Below are positions 1 to 13,972 of a stretch of 64,000 nt of DNA, in pieces. The stretch spans positions 1 through 64,000 of the forward strand of contig NZ_BONI01000007.1 in assembly GCF_016862635.1 (NCBI RefSeq). The letters are read 5' to 3'. The notes below the pieces were generated by a model. It saw only the letters and a list, made by a program, of their open reading frames with translations. It was not told where the DNA came from and did no database searches. The position numbers and the translations under genes are program-made. The stretch is from Catellatospora coxensis. Its GTDB lineage: Bacteria > Actinomycetota > Actinomycetes > Mycobacteriales > Micromonosporaceae. The first letter of the stretch is position 1, and each line of letters begins with the position of its first letter.

Positions 1-804
1 GGTGTCGGCGGGTTGTGGCTGGCAGCGGGGGCACCAGTACGTGATGCGCTCGCCGTCGCCGTCGCCGTCCCGCTTGGCGATCGGGCCGTTGCAGCGGCGG
101 CAGGGCTGGGCGCGGCGGCCGTACACGTAGCTGGTCTCGCCGCGGCGCAGCGAGCCGGTGGTGGACTGGGTCCAGCGGCCCCGGTTGGCCGCCAGCAGGC
201 GCTGCCCGAGGGCCACCATGCCCGGCAGGTCGGGCACGTCGCGCAGCGGCGTCCACGGCCACACACCGCGCAGGAACAGCAGCTCGCACCGGTAGAGGTT
301 GCCGATCCCGGCGAGGTTGCGCTGGTCGAGCAGCGCCTCGCCGACGGGGCGGGCGGGGTCGGCCGACAGCCGCCGTACCGCCTCCGCGGGGTCCCAGTCG
401 GGCCCGAGCAGGTCCGGGCCGAGGTGGCCGACCAGCTCCGCCTCCCGCGCGGTCGGCACGAGTTTGAGATCGTGCAGGTGGTAGCCGACGGCGACGGCCT
501 TCGCGGTGCGCAGCACGACCCGGATGAGGTGCGCCGGGCGGCCCGCCCAGCGCTCACCGGGGGCGTACACCCGCCAGGCGCCCTCCATCCGCAGGTGCGA
601 GTGCAGCGTCAGCTCGCGGTGCTCGGGCGAGACCACCCGCAGCAGCAGGTGCTTGCCCCGGCTCAGCGAGTCGGCCACCCGGTAGCCCGCCAGGTCGACG
701 GTGGCCAGGTGCGGCACGCGGAACTCCGACCCGATCAGCTCCGCGTCCTCCAGCCCGTCCCGCAGCACCTTGGCGGTGTTCCAGACGGTGTCCCCTTCCG
801 GCAT
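1..804 (-). CDS. nei: Fpg/Nei family DNA glycosylase (endonuclease VIII-like), 3' end cut by window edge
   Basis: Bifunctional DNA glycosylase/AP lyase that removes oxidised bases in base-excision repair. The protein begins MPEGDTVW; in this family Pro2 is the catalytic nucleophile and Glu3 the acid, so the ATG at 804 is the only sensible start. A RGKHLLL segment gives the conserved Lys of the family. The C-terminus has a zinc-finger pattern (CRRC about 25 residues before CPRC). The frame is open over 268 codons to base 1 without a stop, so only a few residues can be missing given the usual length near 270. Assignment to the actinobacterial Nei2 group rather than Fpg is inferred from MPEGD (Fpg proteins usually read MPELP). 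Confidence 0.9.
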   Translation of the reverse strand, partial: MPEGDTVWNTAKVLRDGLEDAELIGSEFRVPHLATVDLAGYRVADSLSRGKHLLLRVVSPEHRELTLHSHLRMEGAWRVYAPGERWAGRPAHLIRVVLRTAKAVAVGYHLHDLKLVPTAREAELVGHLGPDLLGPDWDPAEAVRRLSADPARPVGEALLDQRNLAGIGNLYRCELLFLRGVWPWTPLRDVPDLPGMVALGQRLLAANRGRWTQSTTGSLRRGETSYVYGRRAQPCRRCNGPIAKRDGDGDGERITYWCPRCQPQPADT

Positions 805-875
805 GGCTCCATCCTGCCCCAGCCGGCCTCGCCACCGCGGTCCCGGCATGCCCGGCACCAGGCCCCACCACGCCG

Positions 876-935
876 ACGATCATGAAGTTATGCCGGCGAC
901 ACACCGTCGAGCCGTGCCATAAGTTCATGATCAAC
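876..935. repeat. Intergenic palindromic element with GATCATGAA...TTCATGATC arms
   Basis: The arms at 879-893 and 918-932 are complementary over 15 bases with one mismatch, around a GC-rich loop of about 25 nt. The element lies between the 5' end of nei and the terminator of ctaD. There is no T-run next to it, so it does not look like an intrinsic terminator. It could be a mobile palindrome or a regulatory site for nei. Confidence 0.5.
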
Positions 936-938
936 GCC

Positions 939-980
939 AAAAAGCCGGGGCCCGGCCGCATGGTGCGGACCGGGCCCCGG
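939..980 (-). terminator. Intrinsic terminator of ctaD
   Basis: An 11-bp perfect GC stem (945-955 with 970-980), with an additional inner stem (956-960 with 964-968), is followed on the minus strand by five T residues (939-943). It sits 16 bases past the ctaD stop. Confidence 0.9.
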
Positions 981-995
981 GGTGGGCGGTGGTGG

Positions 996-2720
996 CTAGA
1001 CCTCGTGGTCGCCGCCGTGGCGGCCGTGGGAGTAGCTGGGGGCCTCGATGACCGGGGCCTTGGTGCCGGTGGACACGGCCAGGTGCGGGAACTTGGCGTC
1101 GAAGGCGGGGCGCTCCGAGCGGATGCGGGGCATGCGGTCGAAGTTGCGCAGCGGCGGCGGGCAGCTGGTCGCCCACTCCAGGGAGTTGCCGTGGCCCCAC
1201 GGGTCGTCGACGGTCACCAGCGGGCCGGTGCGGTACGACTTCCACACGTTGTAGAGGAACGGCAGCGTGGAGGCGCCCAGGATGAACGCGCCGACGGTGG
1301 AGAAGGCGTTCAGGAAGGTGAAGCCGTCGCTGGGCAGGTAGTCGGCGTACCGGCGGGGCATGCCCTCGGCGCCGAGCCAGTGCTGCACCAGGAAGGTCCA
1401 GTTGAAGCCGATCACGGTCAGCCAGAAGTGCACCTTGCCGAGCTTCTCGTCGAGCATCCGGCCGAACATCTTCGGGAACCAGAAGTAGACGCCGGAGTAC
1501 ACCGCGAACACGATGGTGCCGAAGAGCACGTAGTGGAAGTGCGCGACGACGAAGTACGAGTCCGAGACGTGGAAGTCGATCGGCGGGCTGGCCAGCAGCA
1601 CGCCCGAGAGGCCGCCGAAGAGGAAGATCGCGAGGAAGCCGATGGCGAACAGCATCGGTGTCTCGAACGTTATCTGCCCTCGCCACATGGTGCCGATCCA
1701 GTTGAAGAACTTCATACCGGTGGGCACGGCGATCAGGAAGCTGAGGAACGAGAAGAACGGCAGCAGCACCTGGCCGGTGGCGAACATGTGGTGCGCCCAC
1801 ACGCTCATCGACAGGGCGGCGATCAGCAGGGTGGCGGCGACCAGACCGGTGTAACCGAAGATCGGCTTGCGGCTGAAGACCGGGATGACCTCGGAGATGA
1901 TGCCGAAGAACGGCAGCGCGACGATGTACACCTCGGGGTGGCCGAAGAACCAGAAGAGGTGCTGCCACAGCATGGGTCCGCCGGTGGCGGGGTCGAACAC
2001 GTGCGCGCCGAGGCGGCGGTCGGCCAGCAGGGCCAGCAGCGCGGCGGCCAGCAGCGGGAAGACCATGATGACGAGCAGGCTGGTGACCAGGATGTTCCAG
2101 GTCATGATCGACATGCGGAACATCGTCATGCCGGGCGCGCGCAGGGTCAGGATCGTCGTGATCATGTTGACCGCGCCGAGGATGGTGCCCAGACCCGACA
2201 GCACCAGGCCGGCGATCCACATGTCCGCGCCGATGCCGGGCGAGTTGATCGCGTCGTTCAGCGGCGCGTACGCGAACCAGCCGAAGTCGGCGGCACCACC
2301 CGGCGTGATGAACCCGGCGGTCGCCAGGCTCGCGCCGAACAGGTAGAGCCAGTACGCGAAGGAGTTCAGCCGCGGGAACGACACGTCCGGCGCGCCGATC
2401 TGGATCGGCACCACGAAGTTCGCGAACGCGAACACGATCGGCGTCGCGAAGAACAGCAGCATGATCGTGCCGTGCATGGTGAACAGCTGGTTGTACTGCT
2501 CCGGGGAGAGGTACTGCATGCCCGGCGCGGCCAGCTCTGCGCGCATGAGCAGCGCCATCAGGCCGCCGATCAGGAAGAACACGAAGGCGGTGACCATGTA
2601 CATGATCCCGATCTGCTTCGCATCCGTGGTGCGCAGCAGGCGCGCGATCGCGGAACCCTTGACCTGCTTGCGCACGGGGTAGGGCCGGGTCGCGATCGGC
2701 TGCGGTGCGACGGTGGTCAC
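996..2720 (-). CDS. ctaD: Cytochrome c oxidase subunit I (aa3 type)
   Basis: Haem-copper oxidase catalytic subunit of the plasma membrane that reduces O2 to water and pumps protons. The 574-aa product has about 12 hydrophobic helices and the expected metal-ligand motifs: FTMHGT (haem a His), GHPEVYIV (CuB His-Tyr), WAHHMFATG (CuB His pair) and [11 protein letters not shown] (haem ligands). The GTG at 2720 is chosen because AGGAGG lies 6 nt upstream; the longer in-frame ATG at 2786 would add 22 residues of non-membrane sequence before the conserved start. The gene stands alone here; ctaC/ctaE/ctaF are not in the window, which is common in actinobacteria. It ends in a strong terminator. Confidence 0.97.
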   Translation of the reverse strand: MTTVAPQPIATRPYPVRKQVKGSAIARLLRTTDAKQIGIMYMVTAFVFFLIGGLMALLMRAELAAPGMQYLSPEQYNQLFTMHGTIMLLFFATPIVFAFANFVVPIQIGAPDVSFPRLNSFAYWLYLFGASLATAGFITPGGAADFGWFAYAPLNDAINSPGIGADMWIAGLVLSGLGTILGAVNMITTILTLRAPGMTMFRMSIMTWNILVTSLLVIMVFPLLAAALLALLADRRLGAHVFDPATGGPMLWQHLFWFFGHPEVYIVALPFFGIISEVIPVFSRKPIFGYTGLVAATLLIAALSMSVWAHHMFATGQVLLPFFSFLSFLIAVPTGMKFFNWIGTMWRGQITFETPMLFAIGFLAIFLFGGLSGVLLASPPIDFHVSDSYFVVAHFHYVLFGTIVFAVYSGVYFWFPKMFGRMLDEKLGKVHFWLTVIGFNWTFLVQHWLGAEGMPRRYADYLPSDGFTFLNAFSTVGAFILGASTLPFLYNVWKSYRTGPLVTVDDPWGHGNSLEWATSCPPPLRNFDRMPRIRSERPAFDAKFPHLAVSTGTKAPVIEAPSYSHGRHGGDHEV

Positions 2721-2868
2721 GTCTGGCCTCCTGTAGCTGGCCCGGCTGCCGCGCCCCACTCTCGCGCCGTCACCCGGATTGATCATTCGAGGCGTACCTC
2801 GGAGGCAGAATAATCCTTCGCAGGCGGCCTCGGAGCACGGGGTGCCCAGGCGCGCCGAGCCATCTATA

Positions 2869-2902
2869 CGAATGGCCCGGCATTCTCATGCCGGGCCATT
2901 CG
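2869..2902 (-). terminator. Hairpin downstream of the small membrane protein gene
   Basis: A perfect 14-bp inverted repeat (2869-2882 with 2889-2902) with a 6-nt loop lies 18 bases after the stop of the minus-strand gene ending at 2921. It has no clear T-run. Confidence 0.7.
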
Positions 2903-2920
2903 CATTGGACGGCGTGCAGC

Positions 2921-3211
2921 TCAGCGAGTGCCGGCCGACGCGCCGAGGTTGAACTCGATCGCACCTGCCGCGACGGCGCCCAGGGCGAGCAGGATCACGC
3001 CCCAGCCGATGAGCCGGTCGGCCGCGTTGATGCGGTGCAGCCAGCGCGAGAACCTGTTGCCGTTGGTGGTGGCGGTCCCGCCCAGCGGGTCCGTGCCGGC
3101 CGGGGTGCCGGCCGGGTCGGGGGTGAGCGTCTTGACCACGGTGACCGTGGCTCCGGCCAGGACGAGCAGGGTGCCCAGCACGGCCAGCAGGCCGGCGATC
3201 CAATCCTTCAT
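2921..3211 (-). CDS. Small two-helix membrane protein, unrecognised
   Basis: A 96-aa protein starting MKDWIAGLL with an N-terminal membrane helix (about residues 4-27), a polar Gly/Thr/Pro-rich loop with a TTNGNRFSRWLHR segment, and a second helix (about 68-88). The ATG at 3211 is preferred to the ATG at 3217 because GGAGG is then 6 nt away. I do not recognise a family. It sits between ctaD and fdhF and ends in its own hairpin, so it is probably monocistronic. Confidence 0.7.
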   Translation of the reverse strand: MKDWIAGLLAVLGTLLVLAGATVTVVKTLTPDPAGTPAGTDPLGGTATTNGNRFSRWLHRINAADRLIGWGVILLALGAVAAGAIEFNLGASAGTR

Positions 3212-3318
3212 GATCATCCTCCCCAGCAGGGATGTCGCCGGTCGGGGTACCGGCGAACGACTCAGGTTAGACCTGAGCCCGGCTGGGCGACGCACCCCGG
3301 ACGTGAGATCGTTTGAGC

Positions 3319-5588
<2,270 letters not shown>

Positions 5589-5589
<1 letters not shown>

Positions 5590-6626
5590 TGGGCCGGGCC
5601 AGCGACCGCAGGCAGGTGACCCGGATCGACCTCGGCGGGCCGGCTTCCGTACGCCGCCAGGACACCCTGGCCGCCGAGGAGCCCCTGGAGATCCGCGTCG
5701 GCCACCGCCGCGGCCCCCGCCCCCCGCTCGCCGTCACCATGCGCACCCCCGGCGACGAGCTCGACCTCGCCCTCGGCTTCCTCCTCACCGAAGGCGTCAT
5801 CACCCACCCCACCGACATCCTCACCGCCCAACTCTGCGCCGGCGCCGGCACCGTCGCTGGCGCTGGCGAAAGGAAGGGCACCTTCCCAACCAAATACGTA
5901 GAGGAAGGGCACCTTCTTAACATCGGCGGAGCCGGAGCTGCGGCGGGGCCGCGGGTCGCTGGTGCGGTTGCGGGCGGGGCGGTCGGCGGACCCGGTGCGG
6001 AGCAGCTCGGCGGGCCCGGGGTAGTCGACGACGTGGAGCCCGCCGCGCCCGCGAACACGTACAACGTCGTCGACGTCGTGCTCGCCGACCATGTGCCGCC
6101 ACCGGCGGCCGGGACGGAGCGCAACTTCTACACCACGTCCTCCTGCGGGGTGTGCGGCAAGGCCAGCATCGACGCCATCCGCACCCGGTCCCCGCACGAC
6201 GTGGCCGCCGACCCGGTCACCGTCGACGCCCGTACGCTGGCGATGCTCCCGGACCGGCTGCGGGCCGCCCAGCGCACCTTCGAGCGCACCGGCGGGCTGC
6301 ACGCGGCCGGGCTGTTCACGCCCGACGGCGAGCTGGTCGGGGTACGCGAGGACGTCGGCCGGCACAACGCGGTCGACAAGCTCATCGGCATGCAGCTGCG
6401 GGCCGGGCGGCTGCCGCTGGCCGGGCACGTGCTGCTGGTGTCCGGCCGGGCCAGTTTCGAGCTGACCCAGAAGGCGTGGATGGCCGGGATCAGCGTGCTG
6501 GCGGCGGTGTCCGCGCCGAGCACGCTCGCCGTCGACCTGGCCGCCGAGGCGGGCATGACGCTGGTCGGCTTCCTGCGCGGCCAGACCATGAACGTGTACG
6601 CGGGCCAGCAGCGCATCACCACCTGA
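5589..6626 (+). CDS. fdhD: Formate dehydrogenase accessory sulfurtransferase FdhD with a repeat-derived insertion
   Basis: FdhD transfers sulfur from a cysteine desulfurase to the Mo cofactor of formate dehydrogenase-type enzymes. The catalytic motif SCGVCG is present, with Cys186 and Cys189. The product is 345 aa, while family members are usually near 270-290 and have the CxxC pair near position 120. The excess lies between residues 84 and 155: a normal FdhD front half ends in LCAG and the conserved NTYNVVDV resumes at 156. The insert contains RKGTFPTKYVEEGHLLN, encoded by a palindromic DNA repeat (5866-5922), followed by Ala/Gly/Pro-rich low-complexity sequence. The frame is intact across the insert. 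It starts inside the fdhF stop codon, so it is in operon with fdhF. Whether the protein is functional is not known. Confidence 0.9.
5866..5922 (+). repeat. Palindromic repeat copy 1, inserted in frame within fdhD
   Basis: The copy contains two GGAAGGGCACCTTC units about 30 bp apart, each nearly self-complementary (GGAAGG-GCA-CCTTCC), separated by an AT-richer spacer and ending TTAAC. A second copy at 6782-6838 is in the opposite orientation with only a few differences. The copy is read in the fdhD frame as RKGTFPTKYVEEGHLLN. Confidence 0.85.
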
Positions 6627-6781
6627 CACGTACTCCGGCCGCGTGCCCACCGACTCGCCCCCCGCTGCAGCCCGGCCGCGCCTGCTCGATGAGATGCCGC
6701 CGGCGACGTCGAAGCGCTCCCCCGCGTGCCGGCACTCGGCCGCGAGCGCGACCCTGCCCCGCTGGTCAGCAGCCAACAGGA

Positions 6782-6838
6782 GTTAAGAAGGTGCCCTTCC
6801 TCTACGGATTCGGTTGGGAAGGTGCCCTTCCTTCGCCA
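6782..6838 (-). repeat. Palindromic repeat copy 2, downstream of fdhD
   Basis: Reverse complement of the element inside fdhD, with about two substitutions in the central 50 bp. It lies in the 217-bp gap between the fdhD stop and the end of the convergent Nudix gene. Nothing else in that gap is recognisable. Confidence 0.85.
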
Positions 6839-6843
6839 GGTCG

Positions 6844-7668
6844 TCAGGGGCGGAGGGCGTGGGAGTGGTGGTAGTCGCCGTCGGGGGTGACGAGCCAGGT
6901 GTGGAGGGGGGTGGCGGCGACGAGGGCGGTGGTGGCGGTCAGGCGGCAGAGGCGGGTGGCGAGTTCGAGTTCGCTGACGCCGGTGGCGCGGGCCAGGGAG
7001 TCGCCGGCGCTGAGTTCGCAGCCGTACTGCGGGTCGCCGGCGTCGGGGTTGATCCAGACGGTGGCGCGGACGTCGGCGGCGGCCATCAGGTCCTCGGCGG
7101 TGCCGGTGAACACGTCGGCCGGGTCCAGGCCGTACGCGTCGTGCAGCGCCTGGCGGAGGGACTCGGCCGGGGTGCCGGACGCGAAGGAGACGCTGTAGCC
7201 GGCCCGGCCGTCCTGGGCGGCCTGCCACACCTGGTCGATCGCCGTCCTCAGGTAGGCCGCCACTCCTTCGGGCTGCATGTTCAGGTCCCCGATGGCTTCG
7301 GCCGTGAACGGCACCCGCACCACGTCGTACGTGCCCTTGGCGGGGTCGGCGAACTCGGCGCCGTAGCGGCCCGCGACGTCCATCGACACGAGCTTGCACG
7401 CGAACAGGTGCTGGCGCTGCCAGAGGCCGTCCTCGCGCCGGGTGTCGACGAAGGTCAGCGGCACCGGCGGAGTCACCACCGCGCACAGCTCCTCGTCGAG
7501 TTCCCGGTAGAGCGCGGCCAGCAGGTTCGCGTCGCCGCGGTCCACGCCGCCGCCGGGCGTGGCCCAGTAGCGCCGCGGCACGCCGGGGCGGGTCCGCTCG
7601 AACAGGACCATGTCGTCGCCGTCGAGGAGCACGGCGCGCACACGATGACGGTCGGGCACGGCAACCAT
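6844..7668 (-). CDS. Nudix-domain protein with long C-terminal extension
   Basis: A 274-aa protein. The Nudix box reads GGGVDRGDANLLAALYREL followed by DEEL; it keeps the REx2EE core, but the usual first Glu is Asp. The family hydrolyses nucleoside diphosphates linked to another moiety; the substrate here is unknown. Residues after about 140 are not Nudix and resemble no domain I can name. The start is uncertain: ATG at 7668 (MVAVPDRHRV) is placed just before the first Nudix strand, and the open frame runs back to 7764. It converges on fdhD. Confidence 0.75.
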   Translation of the reverse strand: MVAVPDRHRVRAVLLDGDDMVLFERTRPGVPRRYWATPGGGVDRGDANLLAALYRELDEELCAVVTPPVPLTFVDTRREDGLWQRQHLFACKLVSMDVAGRYGAEFADPAKGTYDVVRVPFTAEAIGDLNMQPEGVAAYLRTAIDQVWQAAQDGRAGYSVSFASGTPAESLRQALHDAYGLDPADVFTGTAEDLMAAADVRATVWINPDAGDPQYGCELSAGDSLARATGVSELELATRLCRLTATTALVAATPLHTWLVTPDGDYHHSHALRP

Positions 7669-7825
7669 GTCTCCAGCGTCGCTGCCCGTGACGCCTTTGT
7701 CGACCGGAAGCCCGATTCCGCCGCCCGTCCGGGGACTGCAAGAAACGTGATTGAGTCTCGCCAAGCACGCCCTGTACTGGTATATGTGATTGGCCGTAAC
7801 CCCGGGTCACAGGAAAGTGGTCATC

Positions 7826-8521
7826 ATGGTGAGCTCAGCCGACCCCACCGCGGGGGAGGAAGAGACGATCAACATGCTGTTCCACCTCTCCCGGCGCTCG
7901 CAGGCGATGGTCGACCGGCTGATCAGCTGCCTGGACCGCATGGAGCAGGTGGAGCCGGACGCCGACCGGATGAAGGACGTCTTCGAACTCGACTTCCTCG
8001 CCATCCGGATGCGGCGCAACGACGAGAGCCTGCTGGTGCTCGCGGGCGGCGAGTCCGCCCGGATCCGGCGTGAGCCCGTCAGCCTGGTCGACGTGCTGCA
8101 CGGGGCCCGGTCCGAGGTCGAGGACTACCGCCGGATCGAGTTCGGCGTGATCGACGAGAGCCTGGCCGTGGTCGCCCCGGCCGTGAACGACCTGGTGCAC
8201 CTGCTGGCGGAGCTGTTCGACAACGCGGCCGCGTTCTCGCCGCCGGACAGCACGGTGCTGGTCGAGGCGCGCCGGGTGGCCGACCGGGCGGTGCTGCTCA
8301 TCGAGGACCGGGGTATCGGCATCGGCGCGGAGCGGCTGCGCGAGCTGAACCACCGGCTGGCCCACCCGAGCCCGATCACCGCCGCGACCTGCCGGCAGAT
8401 GGGCATCGAGGTGGTCAGCCGCCTGGCCCAGCGCCACGAGATGCGCGTCGAGCTGGAGCCCGCGGGCGAGCGCGGCATCGCCGCCTCCGTGGTCCTGCCC
8501 GCCCACGCCCTCGTCAACTGA
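7826..8521 (+). CDS. HATPase-domain protein related to nitrate-type sensor kinases, without sensor region
   Basis: A 231-aa cytoplasmic protein matching only the C-terminal half of large actinobacterial sensor kinases (CvnA/NarX-like). The dimerisation-like part reads LDFLAIRMRRN (Phe about residue 56), whereas my recollection of the family consensus is LDHLATRMRRN, so the candidate phospho-acceptor His is absent. The ATP-binding part is intact: N box ELFDNAAAF (about 128-136) and G box DRGIGIG (about 161-167). AGGAAAG lies 8 nt before the ATG at 7826. No response regulator or roadblock gene is adjacent. It may act as an ATPase or serine kinase-like regulator, or be a diverged remnant of a kinase. 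Confidence 0.75.
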   Translation: MVSSADPTAGEEETINMLFHLSRRSQAMVDRLISCLDRMEQVEPDADRMKDVFELDFLAIRMRRNDESLLVLAGGESARIRREPVSLVDVLHGARSEVEDYRRIEFGVIDESLAVVAPAVNDLVHLLAELFDNAAAFSPPDSTVLVEARRVADRAVLLIEDRGIGIGAERLRELNHRLAHPSPITAATCRQMGIEVVSRLAQRHEMRVELEPAGERGIAASVVLPAHALVN

Positions 8522-8572
8522 CCTCACCCACCGCGCGCCGCGCCTGACCCGCCGCACGCCGCACGCCGCACG

Positions 8573-8665
8573 CCGCGCCAAGATCGCTAGACTTGCCTGG
8601 CACGTGGGCGAATAGGCGGTCAAGATACGCACCGGTGCCGGGCAATTCCGACGATCTTGGCGCGG
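8573..8665. repeat. Long palindromic element upstream of lysS
   Basis: The outer arms CCGCGCCAAGATCG (8573-8586) and CGATCTTGGCGCGG (8652-8665) are perfectly complementary. An inner 11-bp stem (8593-8603 with 8635-8645) contains one position that would be a G-U wobble in RNA. Together they can form a hairpin of about 90 nt in the 250-bp gap before lysS. Confidence 0.7.
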
Positions 8666-8771
8666 CGCGCGCGGTCGGGGCCGGACCGCGGATCACGGTG
8701 GGTAGGGGCGTCGCGAAACTCGCTGGGCCGATCCGGGAGAATGGGGCCAGTTCGCTTTCTCTTGGAAGGAC

Positions 8772-10505
8772 GTGCCGATCGTGGCCGCAACCCCGGAGGC
8801 CGACTGGGTCTCCCGCTTCGCTGACGAGGTCATCGCCGAGGCAGAGCGTCGCGCTCCGGGCAAACCGATCGTCTGCGCGTCCGGGCTGAGCCCCTCGGGC
8901 CCGATCCACCTGGGCAACCTGCGCGAGGTGATGACCCCGCACCTGGTCGCCGACGAGATCCGCCGCCGCGGGCACGAGGTCGTGCACATCATCAGCTGGG
9001 ACGACTACGACCGCTACCGCAAGGTGCCGGCGGGCATCGACCCGTCCTGGGGCGAGCACATCGGCAAGCCGCTGACCTCGGTCCCGGCACCGGCGGGCAG
9101 CGCCTACCCGAACTGGGCGGAGCACTTCAAGGCCTCGATGATCGAGTCGCTGGCGCAGCTGGGCGTGGAGTACCGCGGCATCAGTCAGACCGAGATGTAC
9201 ACCTCGGGGGCGTACACGGAGCAGGTCCTGCTGGCCATGCGCGAGCGCGGCAAGATCGACGCCGTGCTGGACCGCTACCGCACCAAGGGCCGGACCGGTT
9301 CGGGCGCGCCGCAGCAGGGCAAGCTCGACGAGGACGAGGCCGCCGCGGCGCAGGAGGCCGCCGAGGGCTCCGGCGCGGCCGCCGAGGACGACGGCACCGG
9401 CGCGGCGGGCTACTACCCGTACAAGCCGTACTGCTCGGTCTGCGACCGGGACCTGACGACGGTGGTGGCCTACGACGACGCGTCGACCGAGCTGACCTAC
9501 ACCTGCCAGTGCGGGCACACCGAGACGGTGCTGCTGTCCGAGCACCGGCGCGGCAAGCTGGTGTGGAAGGTCGACTGGCCGATGCGCTGGGCGTACGAGG
9601 GCGTCGTCTTCGAGCCGTCGGGCGTGGACCACTCCTCCCCCGGCTCGTCGTTCCAGGTCGGCGGGCAGATCGTCGGCGAGGTGTTCGGCGGGCAGCAGCC
9701 GATCGGGCCGATGTACGCCTTCGTCGGCATCTCCGGCATGTCGAAGATGAGCAGCTCGAAGGGCGGCGTGCCGACCCCGGCCGACGCGCTGCAGATCATG
9801 GAGCCGCCGCTGCTGCGCTGGCTCTACGCGCGGCGCCGCCCGAACCAGGCGTTCAAGATCGCGTTCGACCAGGAGATCCAGCGCCTCTACGACGAGTGGG
9901 ACACGCTGGGCCGCAAGGTGGGCGAGGGCGCCGCGAACGCGGCCGACACCGCCGCGTACAGCCGTGCCGTCGGCACCGCCGCGGGCCCGCTGCCGGTGAC
10001 GGCGCACCCGCTGCCGTACCGCACGCTGGCCTCGATCGTGGACATCACCACCGGCGACCCGGAGCAGACCCTGCGCATCCTGCGCGACCTGGACCCGGCC
10101 GACCCGGTGGCCTCGCTCGACGAGACCCGCCCGCGCCTGGACCGCGCCCAGCACTGGATCACCACCCAGGTGCCCGCCGAGCAGCGCACCCGGGTCCTGG
10201 CCGAGCCCGACGCCGTGCTGCTGGGCAAGCTCGACGACGACCAGCGCGAGTCGCTGCGCCTGCTGCTGGCCGGCCTCGACGACCACTGGTCCCTGGAGGG
10301 CCTGACCACCCTGGTGTACGGCGTCCCGAAGACCCGCCTGGGCCTGCCGATGGACGTCAAGCCGACCCCCGAGCTCAAGGTCGCCCAGCGCGAGTTCTTC
10401 GCCCTGCTCTACCACCTGCTCGTAGGCCGCGACACCGGCCCGCGCCTGCCCACCCTGCTCCTCGCGGTAGGCCCCGACCAGGTCCGCAAACTCCTCACCC
10501 CCTGA
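8772..10505 (+). CDS. lysS: Lysine-tRNA ligase, class I (archaeal type)
   Basis: Charges tRNA-Lys. The product is 577 aa and class I: the HIGH-type motif appears as IHLGN near residue 45 and the KMSKS-type motif as KMSSSKG at 325. Cys-rich segments (CSVCDRD and TCQCGH) resemble the zinc-binding insert of this enzyme. An Ala/Glu-rich insertion lies near residues 180-210. Two GTG starts are possible, at 8772 and 8781; the GGAAGGA at the end of the leader is too close to the first, so 8781 may be the real start. Palindromic elements flank the gene on both sides. Confidence 0.95.
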   Translation: MPIVAATPEADWVSRFADEVIAEAERRAPGKPIVCASGLSPSGPIHLGNLREVMTPHLVADEIRRRGHEVVHIISWDDYDRYRKVPAGIDPSWGEHIGKPLTSVPAPAGSAYPNWAEHFKASMIESLAQLGVEYRGISQTEMYTSGAYTEQVLLAMRERGKIDAVLDRYRTKGRTGSGAPQQGKLDEDEAAAAQEAAEGSGAAAEDDGTGAAGYYPYKPYCSVCDRDLTTVVAYDDASTELTYTCQCGHTETVLLSEHRRGKLVWKVDWPMRWAYEGVVFEPSGVDHSSPGSSFQVGGQIVGEVFGGQQPIGPMYAFVGISGMSKMSSSKGGVPTPADALQIMEPPLLRWLYARRRPNQAFKIAFDQEIQRLYDEWDTLGRKVGEGAANAADTAAYSRAVGTAAGPLPVTAHPLPYRTLASIVDITTGDPEQTLRILRDLDPADPVASLDETRPRLDRAQHWITTQVPAEQRTRVLAEPDAVLLGKLDDDQRESLRLLLAGLDDHWSLEGLTTLVYGVPKTRLGLPMDVKPTPELKVAQREFFALLYHLLVGRDTGPRLPTLLLAVGPDQVRKLLTP

Positions 10506-10558
10506 CCGGACCCGTTACACGGAACAAGGACGCCCACCTCACCACCCCGATTTTCATA

Positions 10559-10617
10559 GACGCTGGCCTATCTCATCGAATTTTCGCGACTCGGATTCGA
10601 TGAGATAGGCCAACGTC
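10559..10617. terminator. Long hairpin between lysS and the convergent phosphatase gene
   Basis: An 18-bp perfect stem (10564-10581 with 10595-10612) extends to 23 bp with one mismatch and encloses a 13-nt loop. It stands between two convergent genes and could stop transcription from both sides. The AT-rich stem is unlike the GC-rich terminators elsewhere in the window, so a mobile palindrome is also possible. Confidence 0.6.
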
Positions 10618-10646
10618 GATCACAAGGCGGGACGTCGGAGCGCGCG

Positions 10647-13717
<3,071 letters not shown>

Positions 13718-13735
13718 GCCGCACCCGCACACACC

Positions 13736-13775
13736 CGTGGCGCCGCCTCCGGAGCAGTCCGGAGGCGGCGCCACG
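13736..13775 (+). terminator. Terminator hairpin of the geosmin synthase gene
   Basis: An 18-bp perfect GC-rich stem (13736-13753 with 13758-13775) with a GCAG tetraloop, 18 bases after the stop codon. No T-run follows. Confidence 0.85.
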
Positions 13776-13972
13776 ATGCGCTCGGCCCCACCGGCGAGCT
13801 TGTGAGCTGCGCCCGAAGCAGTCAATATATCGATGTTAATAGATTGTTTCAAGCCGTCGCATCATATCGAAATCTGACAGTCTATCGATCTATGGCCACG
13901 CTTAGTGTATCGGTGGTCGTCGAAGCGTGACTATCGGCGACCGTCCCCCGTCCCCTAGATCGGAGGCCCCTG

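Noticed and set aside
13-885. Long plus-strand open frame over the nei region
   Set aside because: It is the antisense shadow of the glycosylase gene; the minus strand encodes MPEGD and the zinc finger.
882-2813. 643-aa plus-strand open frame over ctaD
   Set aside because: Low-complexity Arg/Glu/Val/Gly composition, antisense to a textbook oxidase subunit.
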